A stretch of DNA of 64,000 nt from NCBI RefSeq assembly GCF_001316285.1, contig NZ_BBDO01000003.1:186001-250000 (forward strand), written 5' to 3'. The position numbers and the translations under genes were made by a program. Every line of letters starts with the position of its first letter. Within the stretch, counting starts at the first letter, position 1. Below, piece by piece: positions 10,048-20,263 of the stretch. The notes under the pieces were generated by a model. It searched no databases, was not told the DNA's origin, and worked only from the letters and a program-made list of their open reading frames with translations. Source of the stretch: Vulcanisaeta sp. JCM 16161. Its GTDB lineage: Archaea > Thermoproteota > Thermoprotei > Thermoproteales > Thermocladiaceae.

Positions 10048-10664
10048 CTACTGATTACAGGCCAGCCTTCTCAACGCACTACCATCTCTTCTGCGAATAC
10101 CAACCAACCTACAGTCAGTGATTGGTAGTACCAAGGCCAGCGGCAGTAACCTATATGGTATCTTCCACCTGACATAGTCATCCCTATAACGCTCATCACC
10201 AAGTCTCATAAGTTCATCACGGGCAAGTTCCCCAGCCTGCCTGGGCATTCCCGCGACGCCTCCCTAACCATAGCCTCATAAATCTTAACACCACTACCCA
10301 GCTCCTCAACACTTACACGGCTAGTCCTCAGCAGGTTTATGAATGTCCTAACCCAACATAGCGGGTGTCCTGCGATGATGACCGAGCCAGACCCCCTAAT
10401 TAACCGCCTAGCCAATTCCCTAACCTCTAAGTTCAATTCCTCAGCAACAGCATAAACAACGCAATTCTCCGGCAAGTCTCCACAATCACGGAATCCCCTG
10501 TTGATGGCCTCGGCAACGGCTACAGCGCACCGCTTAGGGTTAAACGTGATAAGGCACTCCTCATTAACACCCAGGATACCTAGTAATGCCCTGTTTACCT
10601 CGTTCACAAACCCAGCGGCGCTGCGATTCGTGCTCCTAACCTCAACCTCCTCAATATCCTCCAC
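10048..10664 (-). CDS. Unknown protein, possible continuation of the PLD nuclease
   Basis: Repaired product of about 205 residues with no family I recognise. One G added to the run near 10228 joins SRECPGRLG to ELARDELMRLGDERYRDDY. It is mostly helical with a polar C-terminus. It follows the PLD gene on the same strand and in the same reading frame, separated only by a TGA and about ten sense codons (NAKPLTEDY) before the GTG at 10664. It may therefore be the C-terminal domain of one longer nuclease rather than a separate gene. Confidence 0.5.
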
Positions 10665-10694
10665 GTAATCCTCAGTAAGCGGCTTAGCATTAAG

Positions 10695-11090
10695 TCACAA
10701 TTCCTCAAAATACCTCATTAATTGACCATAAAGTCCTCCATCTCTTATTAAAATATTCAATTCAACATTACCATAAAGACCACCAACCGTTAAATTGGCG
10801 CTACCAACAACGGCAACACCACTACCAAGTAGGTAAAGTTTAGTGTGCAGGTTTGGATATACTCTAATCACGTCACGCCACCTCTCATAGATAGCCCTCG
10901 GTATCGGACCCAAGTCACCGACTACAACCCTAACATCGCTAATACTCCCCAGGTAATTAAGTACGTACGATAACCCATCATAATCAATAAACCCAGTCGC
11001 TGCATTAAACAATGTTAAATCACTGAGGCCCCTAGCTCTATCTAAGCACTCATCGAGCCTGTGACAAATATGAATGAGTACGCCCTTCAT
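10695..11090 (-). CDS. Phospholipase D-like nuclease domain, single HKD motif
   Basis: 131-residue product. HTKLYLLGSGVAVVGSANLT (residues about 90-110) is an H-x-K-x4-G... G-S-A-N motif of the PLD superfamily. A single-HKD protein would need to dimerise for activity; NgoFVII/BfiI-type nucleases work this way. The length is short for such nucleases (usually 250 or more), which supports joining it with the in-frame reading that continues after the TGA at 10695. Start ATG 11090; no clear TATA box. Confidence 0.68.
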   Translation of the reverse strand: MKGVLIHICHRLDECLDRARGLSDLTLFNAATGFIDYDGLSYVLNYLGSISDVRVVVGDLGPIPRAIYERWRDVIRVYPNLHTKLYLLGSGVAVVGSANLTVGGLYGNVELNILIRDGGLYGQLMRYFEEL

Positions 11091-11265
11091 TAATTGTAAT
11101 TATAGGTTACCCTACTTAAGTATGACGAGGAATCTCCAAGGTGGTTAGGTCGTGTGATGGTCAATTAGGGTTCTTGGCCTAGAGAAATTGAAATCACCAT
11201 TAGTTAATTATTACTAAAATGGGCACGAGACCTACGATGACTTTAAGACAACCCTCATGCCTGGT
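11091..11265. other. Intergenic, nothing recognised
   Basis: 175 nt between the starts of a minus-strand gene and the end of the MFS gene, with no open frame or RNA structure that I can support. Confidence 0.4.
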
Positions 11266-12546
11266 TTACGAGACTTCATCGAGCTTCCTTAACTCAATGC
11301 CCGTGTTATCACGGGTTATTACGGCGCCTATTATCGCTACTATGAATCCAACAATGAGCATTACCGAGTAGCCAATCACTAGGCCTAGCCTAAGCCAGAA
11401 TGGGGCTGTGAGTAGGGCTGCCGTTGCGCCTATCGAGGCCATGTTCCATAGGAAGCCAATCGCGGAGCCCCTGAATCGCGTTGGGAATAACTCGGCTAGG
11501 TAGCAAGCATGACGCCGCCTGTGCCGATGACGCTGGTTAGGATGCCCGCCGAGATGATGAGGGTCGGGAAGGAACTCCTTAGAACCGCCGTTAGTGGGTA
11601 GCGAGTATAATACCTATTAATGAGTAGTATAGGAATGCGTACTTCCTCCTAGCCGCATTACTCAACACACCGCCGATTATCGTTATCACACCACCAATGA
11701 GTGATGCGTAAGTCAGTCCCCAGAACACCGTGGATAGGGGTATTCTCAGGAAGGTTCCTAGGTAGGTTGGTAGGAAGCCGAGGGTTGCGTAGGCAACCCA
11801 GAAGATTCCGGCGAGTAGGAGTAGGGCTATCAATGCGTCGCGGTAGCCCCTACTGAAGAACTCAATTACTGGCGCCCTGGATATCCTGCCGGCGCTCTTC
11901 AACTCCCTGTAAATGCTCGGCTCATCAACCGTAAGCCTGAGTAAAACACCCACTACGGCAACCGCGAGACCGACGAGGAAGGCATACCTCCAGCCATAGG
12001 CCACGAAGGCCTTAGTCCCAAAGTAATCCCTCAGCGAGGCGAAGGTGAATGCCGCCAATGCATAGCCCCAGTAATAACCACTCTCGATTACACCACTGAC
12101 CAAGCCCCTATACCTAGGTGATGAACTCTCAATAGCCACCAGGTGCGAGCCACTAACCTCACCGCCAACGAACACGCCGACCAGGAGCCTAAGCAACACG
12201 AAGAGTGCGGTGGCCATTAATCCAATTTGTTGGTAGGTCGGTAATGCGCCGGTCAGTGCCGAGGATATGCCAAGGCCGATTAACGTGGTCATCATCGTCA
12301 ACCTCCTACCGATCCTATCAGCACGTGGCCGAATATTATGCCGCCCAGGGGCCTGGCGAGCAGGGTCAGTGAGTAGGAGGCGAAGACGAAGAGGAGCCTG
12401 GCTATTAGGTTTGTTGGTGGGAAGAAGTACATGCCGAGGACCGAGGCTATGAATAGGACCAGGGTTAGGTCGAAGACGTCAACCATCCAACCAAGCATGC
12501 CTCCAACCACGGCCCTAACATTTATGGAACCACCAGTACTGGCCAT
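11266..12546 (-). CDS. MFS metabolite transporter (sugar/organic acid symporter type)
   Basis: Repaired product of about 427 residues with 12 likely membrane helices. The N-terminus (GWMVDVFDLTLV), the loop after helix 2 (GHVADRIGRRLTMM, the MFS signature G-x3-D-R-x-G-R) and LFPTRFRGSAIGF before helix 8-9 match the metabolite:H+ symporter group. Three breaks, near 12318, 11595 and 11505, are each repaired by one G or C; the first restores the conserved D-R-I-G-R-R. The stop is TAA at 11266-11268. Substrate cannot be read from the sequence. On the opposite strand frames are shadows only. Confidence 0.82.
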
Positions 12547-12638
12547 ACATGATCAACGCTGGGTAATTTAAAACTAAAATAAAAAAAAGTATTATCCTTA
12601 AGTAAAAGTGGGTTAGGGCGAATATTACGCCAATAGTG

Positions 12639-13195
12639 TTATTTCGTTGCCTCAGTCGAGAATCCGTAATTAATGACCCTATCACTACCCTCCTTCTTAA
12701 CGGTGAACTCAACATTCACACTCTCTATCCTACCCATCTTAGAGGCTAATTCATTCAATAATTCGCTAAGGTCCTCAAAAACGTTAGTGGCGAATTTGCC
12801 CGGTATCTCTATCCTGACCCTGAAGCTTACATCCTCCACCTCGCCAGTCATTATGCTCCTGTACTCGTCATATGAATAGCTCTTCGCTAGCTGTGGCGGT
12901 ATTAATAGGTTGAACACCCTAATGAGTAAATCAGCCCTCCTTGAGGCGAGTAGGTTTATCATTAGTGAGGCGAGGGGTTCTGCTATGTCCTCGATGTTCA
13001 CCAACCTTACATTCCTCCTTCTGGCCTCCTCCACGGCCTCGGGCAGGAAGACCCTGGCGGCTACGAAGGATTGCCCCAGATTTGAGGCCTTAATAATATC
13101 GTCGGCGGTGGCCACGGCCATAATCCTACCCTTCAACTCGGCACCGCCTCCATCCTCAGTATGAAGACCCCATCCTCACCAAGCTCAAGCAACAC
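12639..13195 (-). CDS. Unknown protein between MFS transporter and ATPase
   Basis: Repaired product of about 186 residues, no family recognised. The first part has alternating strands and helices (GVFILRMEA, MAVATADDIIKASN, VRLVNIEDIAEPLASLMINLL), and the last 70 residues form beta strands. The frame breaks near 13145 and is repaired by one G. The GTG at 13193-13195 is chosen because a TATA-like cctataaacc lies 26 nt upstream (13216-13225), the leaderless spacing seen elsewhere. It is transcribed in the same direction as the ATPase gene, but with its own promoter. Confidence 0.55.
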
Positions 13196-13236
13196 TAAAC
13201 AAGCCCTAACCAATGCCTATAAACCTTCCTCATGCC

Positions 13237-14416
13237 TTACCACCAGCGTAAACTACCCAGGACCCCCTCAGAGGCCCTTAGCATACCAACCCTGCCAGAC
13301 TCGTCTTTGGGTAATAAATACTCATCATTAACCCTCTCAATAAAGCCGTAGTCGACCAACCTACTCAATATCTCATATACCCTGGACCTAGGTATCTCCT
13401 CGTTAATCAACGTACCCGCAACCTCGACAACCTCACCCAGGCGCGCCCTACCGCCCAGCCTGCCCAAAGCTAGGGTTATGGCAGCGTACCTGTACGCAGA
13501 CTGCGTCGTCAGTAGGAAGTTCCTAAACTCCTCCCTAACCTCCTCTATGGCCTGGGCTACTATGTTTTCAATGTTAGGCTTAACGCCATGCCTTAGGTAA
13601 TTCACGTACTCGGCACCAAACAGCGTTAACCAACCAACAACCCTATCTAGCCTATTCACGGCATTGTTTATCACGTCATCACCAACCTCTAGGCCCTCCT
13701 CCCTAAACCCCATCCTCAGGAACTCCCTGCTCTCGTCCTCACTAAATCTGCCCAGGTAGATCCTCCTCATATACCTGCCGAAGAACGGCTTTCCATACTC
13801 AAGACCCCTCAATAACCCCTCCATAATCCCCACCATACTACCCGTCATTACAATCACGGTATTTGTACAGTAATCATAAACATCCTGAAGTAAGGATGGG
13901 AAGTCAATACCCATGACCCTACCCAACTCCTGCGCCTCATCAAGTACAACAACTAGCCTCCTCCTATTATCCCTGGCGAAGCCATCCAACTCCCTGAGAA
14001 GCCCACCGACATCCTCAGCCCTAAACCTCCTAAGCCTAACCCTAAGCTTAAACGAGCTGAAGTTCACCACGGAATCCTCATCAACACCAAGCACATTAGC
14101 CACAAACCTAACAACCCTACCCACCAACGTACCAGCTCTAACCAACCTAGCAACCTCCTCAGGGAGTAAGGCCACGAAGGAATCCCTCGAATACCGAACC
14201 CTACCCGACTCACGAAGTCTCACCAAATTCAACCTAAGAGCCAAAACACCCAACTCATTAATAGCAACATTAACAAGACTAGTCTTACCAACCCTCCTAG
14301 GACCAAGAACAACACCCCCACTCACCCCTAACAACGGCATCCTCAAGTAACGAAAGCTCCCTATCCCTATCAAACAAATCCTCCCTCCTCTCCTTAGGCC
14401 TAGTACTAAACAGCAT
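13237..14416 (-). CDS. Archaeal-type P-loop ATPase (PF01637-like) with winged-helix C-terminus
   Basis: Repaired product of about 393 residues. One G added to the G5 run near 14320 joins the true N-terminus (MLFSTRPKERREDLFDRDREL) to VVLGPRRVGKTSLVN, the Walker A at about residues 38-46. Walker B is VVVLDEAQEL, then VMTGSMVG as sensor-1-like segment. The last 90 residues are a winged helix (GEVVEVAGTLINEEIPRSRVYEI). Same architecture as the gene at 6683 but clearly diverged. Its ATG abuts a palindrome pair of the same 17-bp spacing. Confidence 0.83.
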
Positions 14417-14448
14417 GTTACGCCGGCGTAACAATTACGCGGGCGTAA
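14417..14448. promoter_or_regulatory. Two palindromic sites 17 bp apart abutting the ATPase start
   Basis: GTTACGCCGGCGTAAC (14417-14432) is a perfect 16-bp palindrome touching the ATG at 14416. TTACGCGGGCGTAA (14435-14448) has perfect 6-bp arms with a GG centre. The centres are 17 bp apart, the same spacing as at 6655-6681, although the sequences differ. An AT-rich TATA-like stretch (gttttTATTAC on the minus strand) follows directly upstream. Likely operator for a dimeric, paired binding protein. Confidence 0.78.
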
Positions 14449-14508
14449 TAAAAACCTAACTTCAAATCAATGCCCAGAATAAGTTTCTATGTTTTATGTG
14501 GTTTTCAT

Positions 14509-14532
14509 GCCGTGGCAAAATTTTGCCATGGC
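14509..14532. repeat. 24-bp inverted repeat around TGGCAAAATTTTGCCA
   Basis: The 16-bp perfect palindrome TGGCAAAATTTTGCCA (14513-14528) extends on both sides through one G-T pair to GCC...GGC. It lies between the 3' end of the gene at 14556 and the promoter region of the ATPase at 14416, both on the minus strand, so it could be a transcript end or a regulator site. Confidence 0.7.
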
Positions 14533-14555
14533 TCGGTTAGTGGGAATTTATTTGT

Positions 14556-15090
14556 TTATTCTTGTCTTAACTTTGTTAGTTCTTTGAGGGTTTCTTTGTG
14601 TTTCTTTAGGTCTTCGTGTAGTTGGTTTATTTCCTGTTTTGCTATTATCCTTATCTTATTCTTTAGTTCGTGGAATGATCTTGAGCGCCTTTTGTATTTG
14701 TTTTTCTTCCTCTTTATTATTCGTTATGATGTATAGTTTTATTCCTCTCCATTTATCTCTTACGTGTTTTAGTTTGGCCAGGGTTTGTTCTGTGTTTTTG
14801 TTCGTTTCGAAGGCTGCCAGTGGTGCTAATCCTTCGTTGTATTCCTCCTGGCTTCCCCACCATACCTGAGTTATTTTGTAGGCCCCTGTGTCGTAATTGC
14901 TCACTGGATAATAGTTTAGGATCTCCGCTATTTCCGTGAGTTCCCTCACCACTTCCTCGTCTATTATGGTTTCCTCCCTCGCCCTGTCTGTCTCCGTTAT
15001 TTTTGTTTCCTCCATTACTTCCGTTATTGGTCTTGGTGTTGTTTGCCTTCTTAGTTCGTTGATTATTAACTGCGCGTCTGCTATCGGCAT
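14556..15090 (-). CDS. Unknown AT-rich-codon protein with coiled-coil C-terminus
   Basis: Repaired product of about 177 residues. The first 140 residues run to KALKII at about 14680; a break there (net +1 or -2 bases) leads into a charged helix (FHELKNKIRIIAKQEINQ, then EDLKKHKETLKELTKLRQE) ending at TAA 14556. Codon choice is A-rich (AAA, ACA, AAC), unlike most neighbours, which suggests transfer. KLYIITNNKEEEKQIQKAL resembles an alpha/beta nuclease-like core, but I cannot assign a family. ATG 15090 lies 27 nt after the stop of the preceding gene, so the two are probably an operon. Confidence 0.55.
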
Positions 15091-15116
15091 TGGTGTTGCC
15101 TTTGGGTTTGTTGGGT

Positions 15117-15467
15117 CTACACTGTGTAGTGCTCGGTAATGCCCCTCCTACCCCTAATGAACGATAACTTACTGGCTATGCTGCCAAGCTCAACCCTACC
15201 CAGGGCTATCGGCTTTACCTCAACCACGTGTGACCAATCATTCAACTTCTTACCAGCCTTAACCCAATCACCAACAACCTCGAAAACCCCCACGAAGGAC
15301 TTACAGTAGGACTTACAACCGAAGCCACTCACGAAGAGCACAAGGCGTGTGCCGGGCCTTACCCTAGTCATTAACAGGCCGCACTCTGGGTCACGGCAAC
15401 CAAATAGGCCCGTCTCCACAATACCCATGAAGACCCTCTCCCTCACAATGGCAAGCCAGTAATTCAC
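15117..15467 (-). CDS. EVE/PUA-like domain protein
   Basis: 116 residues. NYWLAIVRERVFMGIVETGLFG at the start, RPGTRLVLFVSGFGCKSYCKSFVGVFEVVGD and a WSHVVEVKPI segment follow the strand order of PUA-like/EVE folds. It has three cysteines in a cluster (GCKSYCK). The C-terminus is short for the family, and a lost frame into the next gene is possible. With the second EVE-like protein at 9474 it flanks the accessory island. Confidence 0.55.
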   Translation of the reverse strand: MNYWLAIVRERVFMGIVETGLFGCRDPECGLLMTRVRPGTRLVLFVSGFGCKSYCKSFVGVFEVVGDWVKAGKKLNDWSHVVEVKPIALGRVELGSIASKLSFIRGRRGITEHYTV

Positions 15468-15625
15468 GGGTGATAAATAGCCTAGGTAGAGAAAAACTTT
15501 TGCTGGGGTTGCGGTGCGTCATAATTCAAATGAGTGCAATTGAATAGTAAATAAACCCATGCCTCAACGCCAGTGAATTTAACTGGAAACCGCTAATTAC
15601 AATGACCAAGTAATACTTAAACATT

Positions 15626-15636
15626 TTTAAGTAAGG
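15626..15636 (+). promoter_or_regulatory. TATA box of the cydA operon
   Basis: The element tttttaagta has its centre about 29 nt before ATG 15661, matching a leaderless or near-leaderless transcript. The remaining intergenic sequence from 15468 shows no gene. Confidence 0.45.
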
Positions 15637-15660
15637 AGTTTGGGTAATACCTCGATCTAA

Positions 15661-17315
15661 ATGGGTGATTCAGCCCTAGGCGTACTTAATGAGCTCTACG
15701 TGCACAGCGCCAATGTTAATAATGCGATGGTCATGACCATAATCGGTATATACCTACACGCGGTCTTCGTATCATTCACCCTGGGCTTCCCGCTGGCCAT
15801 ACTCGCCTGGCTCATTAAGTGGTACAGGACTGGCGATGCATTATTCCTCAATTACTCCAAGACCCTGACCATGGTTTGGGCCGTGAACTTCGCCCTCGGC
15901 GCCGTCACGGGCACAATAGTGGAGTTCGGGCTACTGGACATCTGGCCAACGAGCATACTACTCTACTCCTCCTCGGCCTTCATACCACTCCTCTATGAAG
16001 CAACAATAGCCTTCATAGGCGAGGCAGTACTTGTGGTCCTCTTCATAGTCGCCATAGGCAGGTGGAGGGCTAGGTACACACTGGGCATACTAATCGCGGC
16101 CTGGCTCCTCGGCTCACTCTCAGGCTACTTCATACTAACGGCTAATGCCTGGATGAACGTCCCCTGGGGCATGGGTGGGATACCACACGCGTTATACCCG
16201 TTCCTACCGAGTTATGGCCCTGACGATGCAAACCTAACCGCAACACTAAACCTAGCCGCACTACTCCTGCACTACACAATCGATGGCTCCGGCTCGGTAG
16301 CCTTATCGAGCACAGACTTCACGTCGCTGGTCGGCACCTACTTCACAAACCCATGCTACCCATGGTTAACCCAGACGCCATAGTGACCACGTTTCACACA
16401 TTATTCGCGGCATACGCAATAGGCGTGGGCGCCGTGGCCCTAGCCCTCTCAATAAGGTTCTTCAGGACCCACGACGATAAATACATCAAGTTACTAAAGC
16501 CCCTCCTCTGGGTACTCACCGTGGTACTCCTCATAGAGCATAGTCCTCGGGCATTTCATGGGCGATGTCGTGGTGGCGTACCAACCACTCAAGTTCACGT
16601 CACTGACCACACTGACAGGAGGCCCAGGGGTCTATGGGTATGAGTACTACGACCCCGTGGAGGCGCTATTTGCATATGGCAACCCATACCACCCACTCTA
16701 CGGGTTCCAATACTACCTAAGCCAATGCAGGGCACTGGGCAACATCACCTTCGGTCAACTCTACGGCGAGCTAGACCCAGGGATGCTCAAATACCTCGGC
16801 CCACTGGCCAACGTGACGCTGGCCCAGAACTGCGAGGCCGCGGTGCTCTCCCTGGAGCCGCTGGCGCCACTGGTGAGTGCGTTTTACTACACAATGATTG
16901 GCGCTGGAATACTACTCGCCATAGCCGCAGTACTTGCCCTATTCACATACCTCGTGAGGGTGCCAGCCTATCGGCGGTAACGGACTTCATAAACAATGAA
17001 ATACTGGGCGTATTGATAGGCAGTGACAACGTAATGCCCTTCCTAGCCTCAGCAATGGCTGTCCTATCGGCTATAGCCGCCACGGCCGGGTGGGCAGCGA
17101 GGGAGATTGGTAGGCAGCCGTGGACCGTGTATGGGTTGATAACCACGAATGAGGTCGTCACGGGAGACGTGATAACCCCGGGCTTCGTGGCCTTCGTAGT
17201 CGCCATACTGCTTGTAATAGCCGTTGTTGGGGCCCTGGCCATGTACTACGTGGCCACAAGACCAAGCCTCCTTGATAGGGTTAGGGAGTTAACTGGGGTG
17301 GTTGGTCATGAGTAA
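15661..17315 (+). CDS. cydA: Cytochrome bd-type quinol oxidase subunit I
   Basis: Repaired membrane protein of about 550 residues that oxidises quinol and reduces O2 in the cytoplasmic membrane. Conserved stretches are VNFALGAVTGTIVEFG, FILTANAWMNVPWG, GHFMGDVVVAYQPLK (quinol-side Q-loop region) and GRQPWTVYGL near the end. The first helix has the haem-ligand type histidine (IGIYLHAVFVSFTLG). Breaks near 16352, 16533 and 16950 are restored with one added base, or for 16533 a net +2/-1 change. The next gene overlaps its stop by 8 nt. Confidence 0.88.
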
Positions 17316-18424
17316 TTACCTAGCCCTACTATCCTTTGCGGTGCTTGGCTTCGCCCTCGAGATGCACCTGGTCTTCGTTAACGTGATCATCGGGGCTACG
17401 GTGCTCACGGTAATAACCAGGTACCTAGCCTACCTACGCAGGGACCGGGCCTTGAGTACGTGGCCAGGGACATGTTTAGGCTCATGGTCGTGACCGAGCT
17501 CTTCGGTGGTGTCTGGGGCACGATACTGACGGTGTTCATGGCGGGCCTCTTCCCATCAATGACCGCGATATTCACGAGGGTTTACTTCTACCCAATAGCC
17601 ATAGCCCTCGTAGGCATACTACTGAGCATACCGCTCATAGCCATATACTGGCATCTATGGGGTAGGATTGACCCGAGGACGCACAGCCTGATTGGCGTGC
17701 CACTAGCCATATCCGTACTCCTCGTACCAGTGGGCTTCAGGTACCTCTTCGCGGGCCTTGATTACCCGCAGTACGTCACGGGGGACCTCAACCCACTCAC
17801 AGTCTTCTCAAACCCTGTATACCCACCGCTCATTGCCCACACGCTAATCGGCGCCATGGACATAGGCGCCTTCGTAACAGCCTCGGTACTGGCGACTAGG
17901 AGGAACCTAGACATTAGGAGTGTGAGGATCGCCCTCGGCACCGGGCTAGTACTACTAGTGCCACAAGCCATTGCCGGGGCCTACTACTTCACAGTCCTCG
18001 AGAGGTACGACCCATACATAGCCAGCAACATTGCAGGGCCATTACTCGGTTATGACCCTAGCACGGCCATGTTCTACCCAGCCTTCTACGCCGCGATAGC
18101 CCTCACCATAGCCCTGGGCGCCGCAGCCCTATACGCCTTTTACGCGGTAATGCAGGGTAGGGTCGCTAGACCCGTGGTAATCAGCACGGGCCTCCTCGCG
18201 GAGGCCGTACTCGTGCTCATGGAGTACGTTAATGACGGGTCCAGGTACCCATACCTATTCATAAGCGGTGGTTCCGGCATACCAATAACGCAATTACTAA
18301 ACACACTCATACCACTACCCCTAATTGCCATGTACACAATGCTCCTATCAACATTCATATTCACGCAATCTTCACGGTAACCCTATACTACGCCATAATA
18401 AGGAGACTCCTACCAGAGGAGTGA
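17308..18424 (+). CDS. CydA-like second subunit (CydA') of a CydAA' oxidase
   Basis: Repaired product of about 373 residues with eight or nine membrane helices. It is not CydB: the N-terminus (LALLSFAVLGFALEMHLVFVNVIIG) and order of helices follow CydA, but GRQPW and the haem-ligand regions are missing or changed. Archaeal oxidases made of CydA plus a CydA paralogue have been described, including from Caldivirga, which fits this host (established knowledge; assignment is inference). A G at 17448 and an A at about 18370 repair the frame, giving the C-terminus TVTLYYAIIRRLLPEE. The ATG at 17308 overlaps the cydA stop. Confidence 0.75.
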
Positions 18425-18485
18425 GTTAAACACACTATCAAGCACCTCTCAAAACGGTCTTTAACACTTCAATATGCAGGTTCGC

Positions 18486-18498
18486 AACTTTTATATAA
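18486..18498 (+). promoter_or_regulatory. TATA box of the Tat-exported protein gene
   Basis: The segment acttttatataat has its centre about 27 nt before ATG 18520, the leaderless spacing. Confidence 0.5.
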
Positions 18499-18519
18499 TG
18501 TATATACTGCCTCAGTTCA

Positions 18520-20198
18520 ATGCCCGATAGAAGGGACTTCCTCAGACTTCTTGGGGCCCTCGGCTCGGTGCATTGGGTGGCGTAGTGGTTGATTCCCTAA
18601 CCACTAGGTTTATTATGAGGCCTACCGAAACTTCACAACAAATTGCGCAGCCCCAATACTCGGTGATTGTCCAAACACCCCAGGGCCCTAATGGGCCTAG
18701 GCCAATGGTCGTTTCGGCTGATGGCGAGGTTATTGTTGATGAGAATGGCAGAATAATAAGCGACCTAGGGGTATACCCTACTGAGGGTGTTAATGAGTTG
18801 GGTGGTTATACCCAGACTGCGGGTATACAGGAGGCAATAGCTACCTTCTAAACACTGGCGGTGGTGTGGCCTTCATTAGGAGGGGCGACTATTACCCCAG
18901 CAGGATTATACACGTTGGGGTCATTGATAGGCAGGTCCAGGTCATTCTTCAGGGCGAGGGATTGGCCACTAGGATTCATCTCTATAACAATACCGGGCAT
19001 GGCATGGATTGGGCCTTCACAGTGGGTACTCCAGGTAATTCACCAACGGCCGACCAAGCACCACCCCCAGTCTTTAGGGATTTCGCATTCGTCAACGATA
19101 TAAACACAGGCCGCCCGTAGGCCCACTCGTCACCGGCGGGTATTATAGTGGAGGTGGGGCTGTGGGTAACGGCGTGGTTTTGGAGGACATCACGGTCGTC
19201 GACCCACCAAGCCTAGCCAATAGCCCAGGTACTCCCCCATCACCGATAGGTTGGATTTGGTTCAATAACTCCTACGGCATTAGGGTTAGGGGGTTCACAT
19301 ACCTTGGAGCCAATCCAAATAGTAAGGGCTCGACAATAATCGTTAGTGATGGAGTGACCTTTACCGAGATCGATGAGTCACTCTTCATAAGCACGGCCAG
19401 GGCCGGCATCGCAATAGCCTCCGGTACAGGTATTGTACAGGTGACTAATACGCAAATACTTGGGTTTAACGTTGGTGTTAACTATGGTAATACTGACGGT
19501 AGGAGTAAGTTGATGATGACCAACGTGGTTATAGGCACCGATAGAGGTGGTGTGGAAGGTTACGGCGCCCAACTCTTCGTGGACGTACCAATATACGTAG
19601 ATTACGGCTTCACGGACGCCTAATATGTTGCAGTAGGTTAGGTGGCGTTATCAAACTCCGGGACTCAGTGGGCAGGATTACTATAAGCAACTCTGAAGTC
19701 CACTCACTAACCATAGAGGCCATTACTGAGAATAGGCCCCAGAGCGACCTACTCCTAACCATCGAGGGCAGTAGGGTGGTAGGCTTTGGCGGTGGCCCCC
19801 TCATAAACATACCGCAGGGATATACAGCGAATTCAATAATTAGGGTCAGGCTCATTAATAATGAGTTGAGTAAGCAGGCCCAGGGGAGTGGGTGGTCGTT
19901 AATAGCCGTGCCGAGTGGCGTAATCCTCGAGATTAGGAATAATTACATAAGGACACTTCCAGGCTTCAACACAATCATTGGGCTAAGCCAGGACTTAACG
20001 AGTGGGTTCTATGAATTCTCAGAAAACACGGTAGAGCCCATGACCCAACCAACATACCTACTCAGTGGCGGTGTTGCAATAAGCGCACCATTCATAATAA
20101 GCGGAAACAAATTCTTGGCACAGGCACGGCTATTTAAGGTCGCACCCACGTCACAGGCAGGTCTATCACTCGCGGGTAATATTAACCTAACCACGTAA
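18520..20198 (+). CDS. Tat-exported right-handed beta-helix protein
   Basis: Repaired product of about 560 residues. The start MPDRRDFLRLLGALGSVALGG is a twin-arginine signal (R-R-D-F-L). The rest is a parallel beta-helix of the pectate-lyase type: many short repeats ending in N or S with alternating hydrophobics (VQVILQGEG, IRVRGFTYLGA, VTNTQILGFNVGVN, ISNSEVHSLTIEAI, IRNNYIRTLPGFN, ISGNKFL). No catalytic residues can be picked. Four breaks (near 18573, 18847, 19117, 19621) fit one-base repairs. Tat export implies folding before secretion. Possible roles are polysaccharide degradation or surface binding. Confidence 0.72.
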
Positions 20199-20263
20199 AT
20201 TACCCACCACGAACTAGCTACGCGCATAACCAAGCCCCTTAATATTGATGACAAATAGAAAAA

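Noticed and set aside
10695..10697. TGA as a selenocysteine codon in the PLD gene
   Set aside because: Selenocysteine use is not known in Thermoproteales and no insertion element is visible.
17308..18424. CydB subunit
   Set aside because: Helix order and N-terminal sequence follow CydA; CydB features are not seen.
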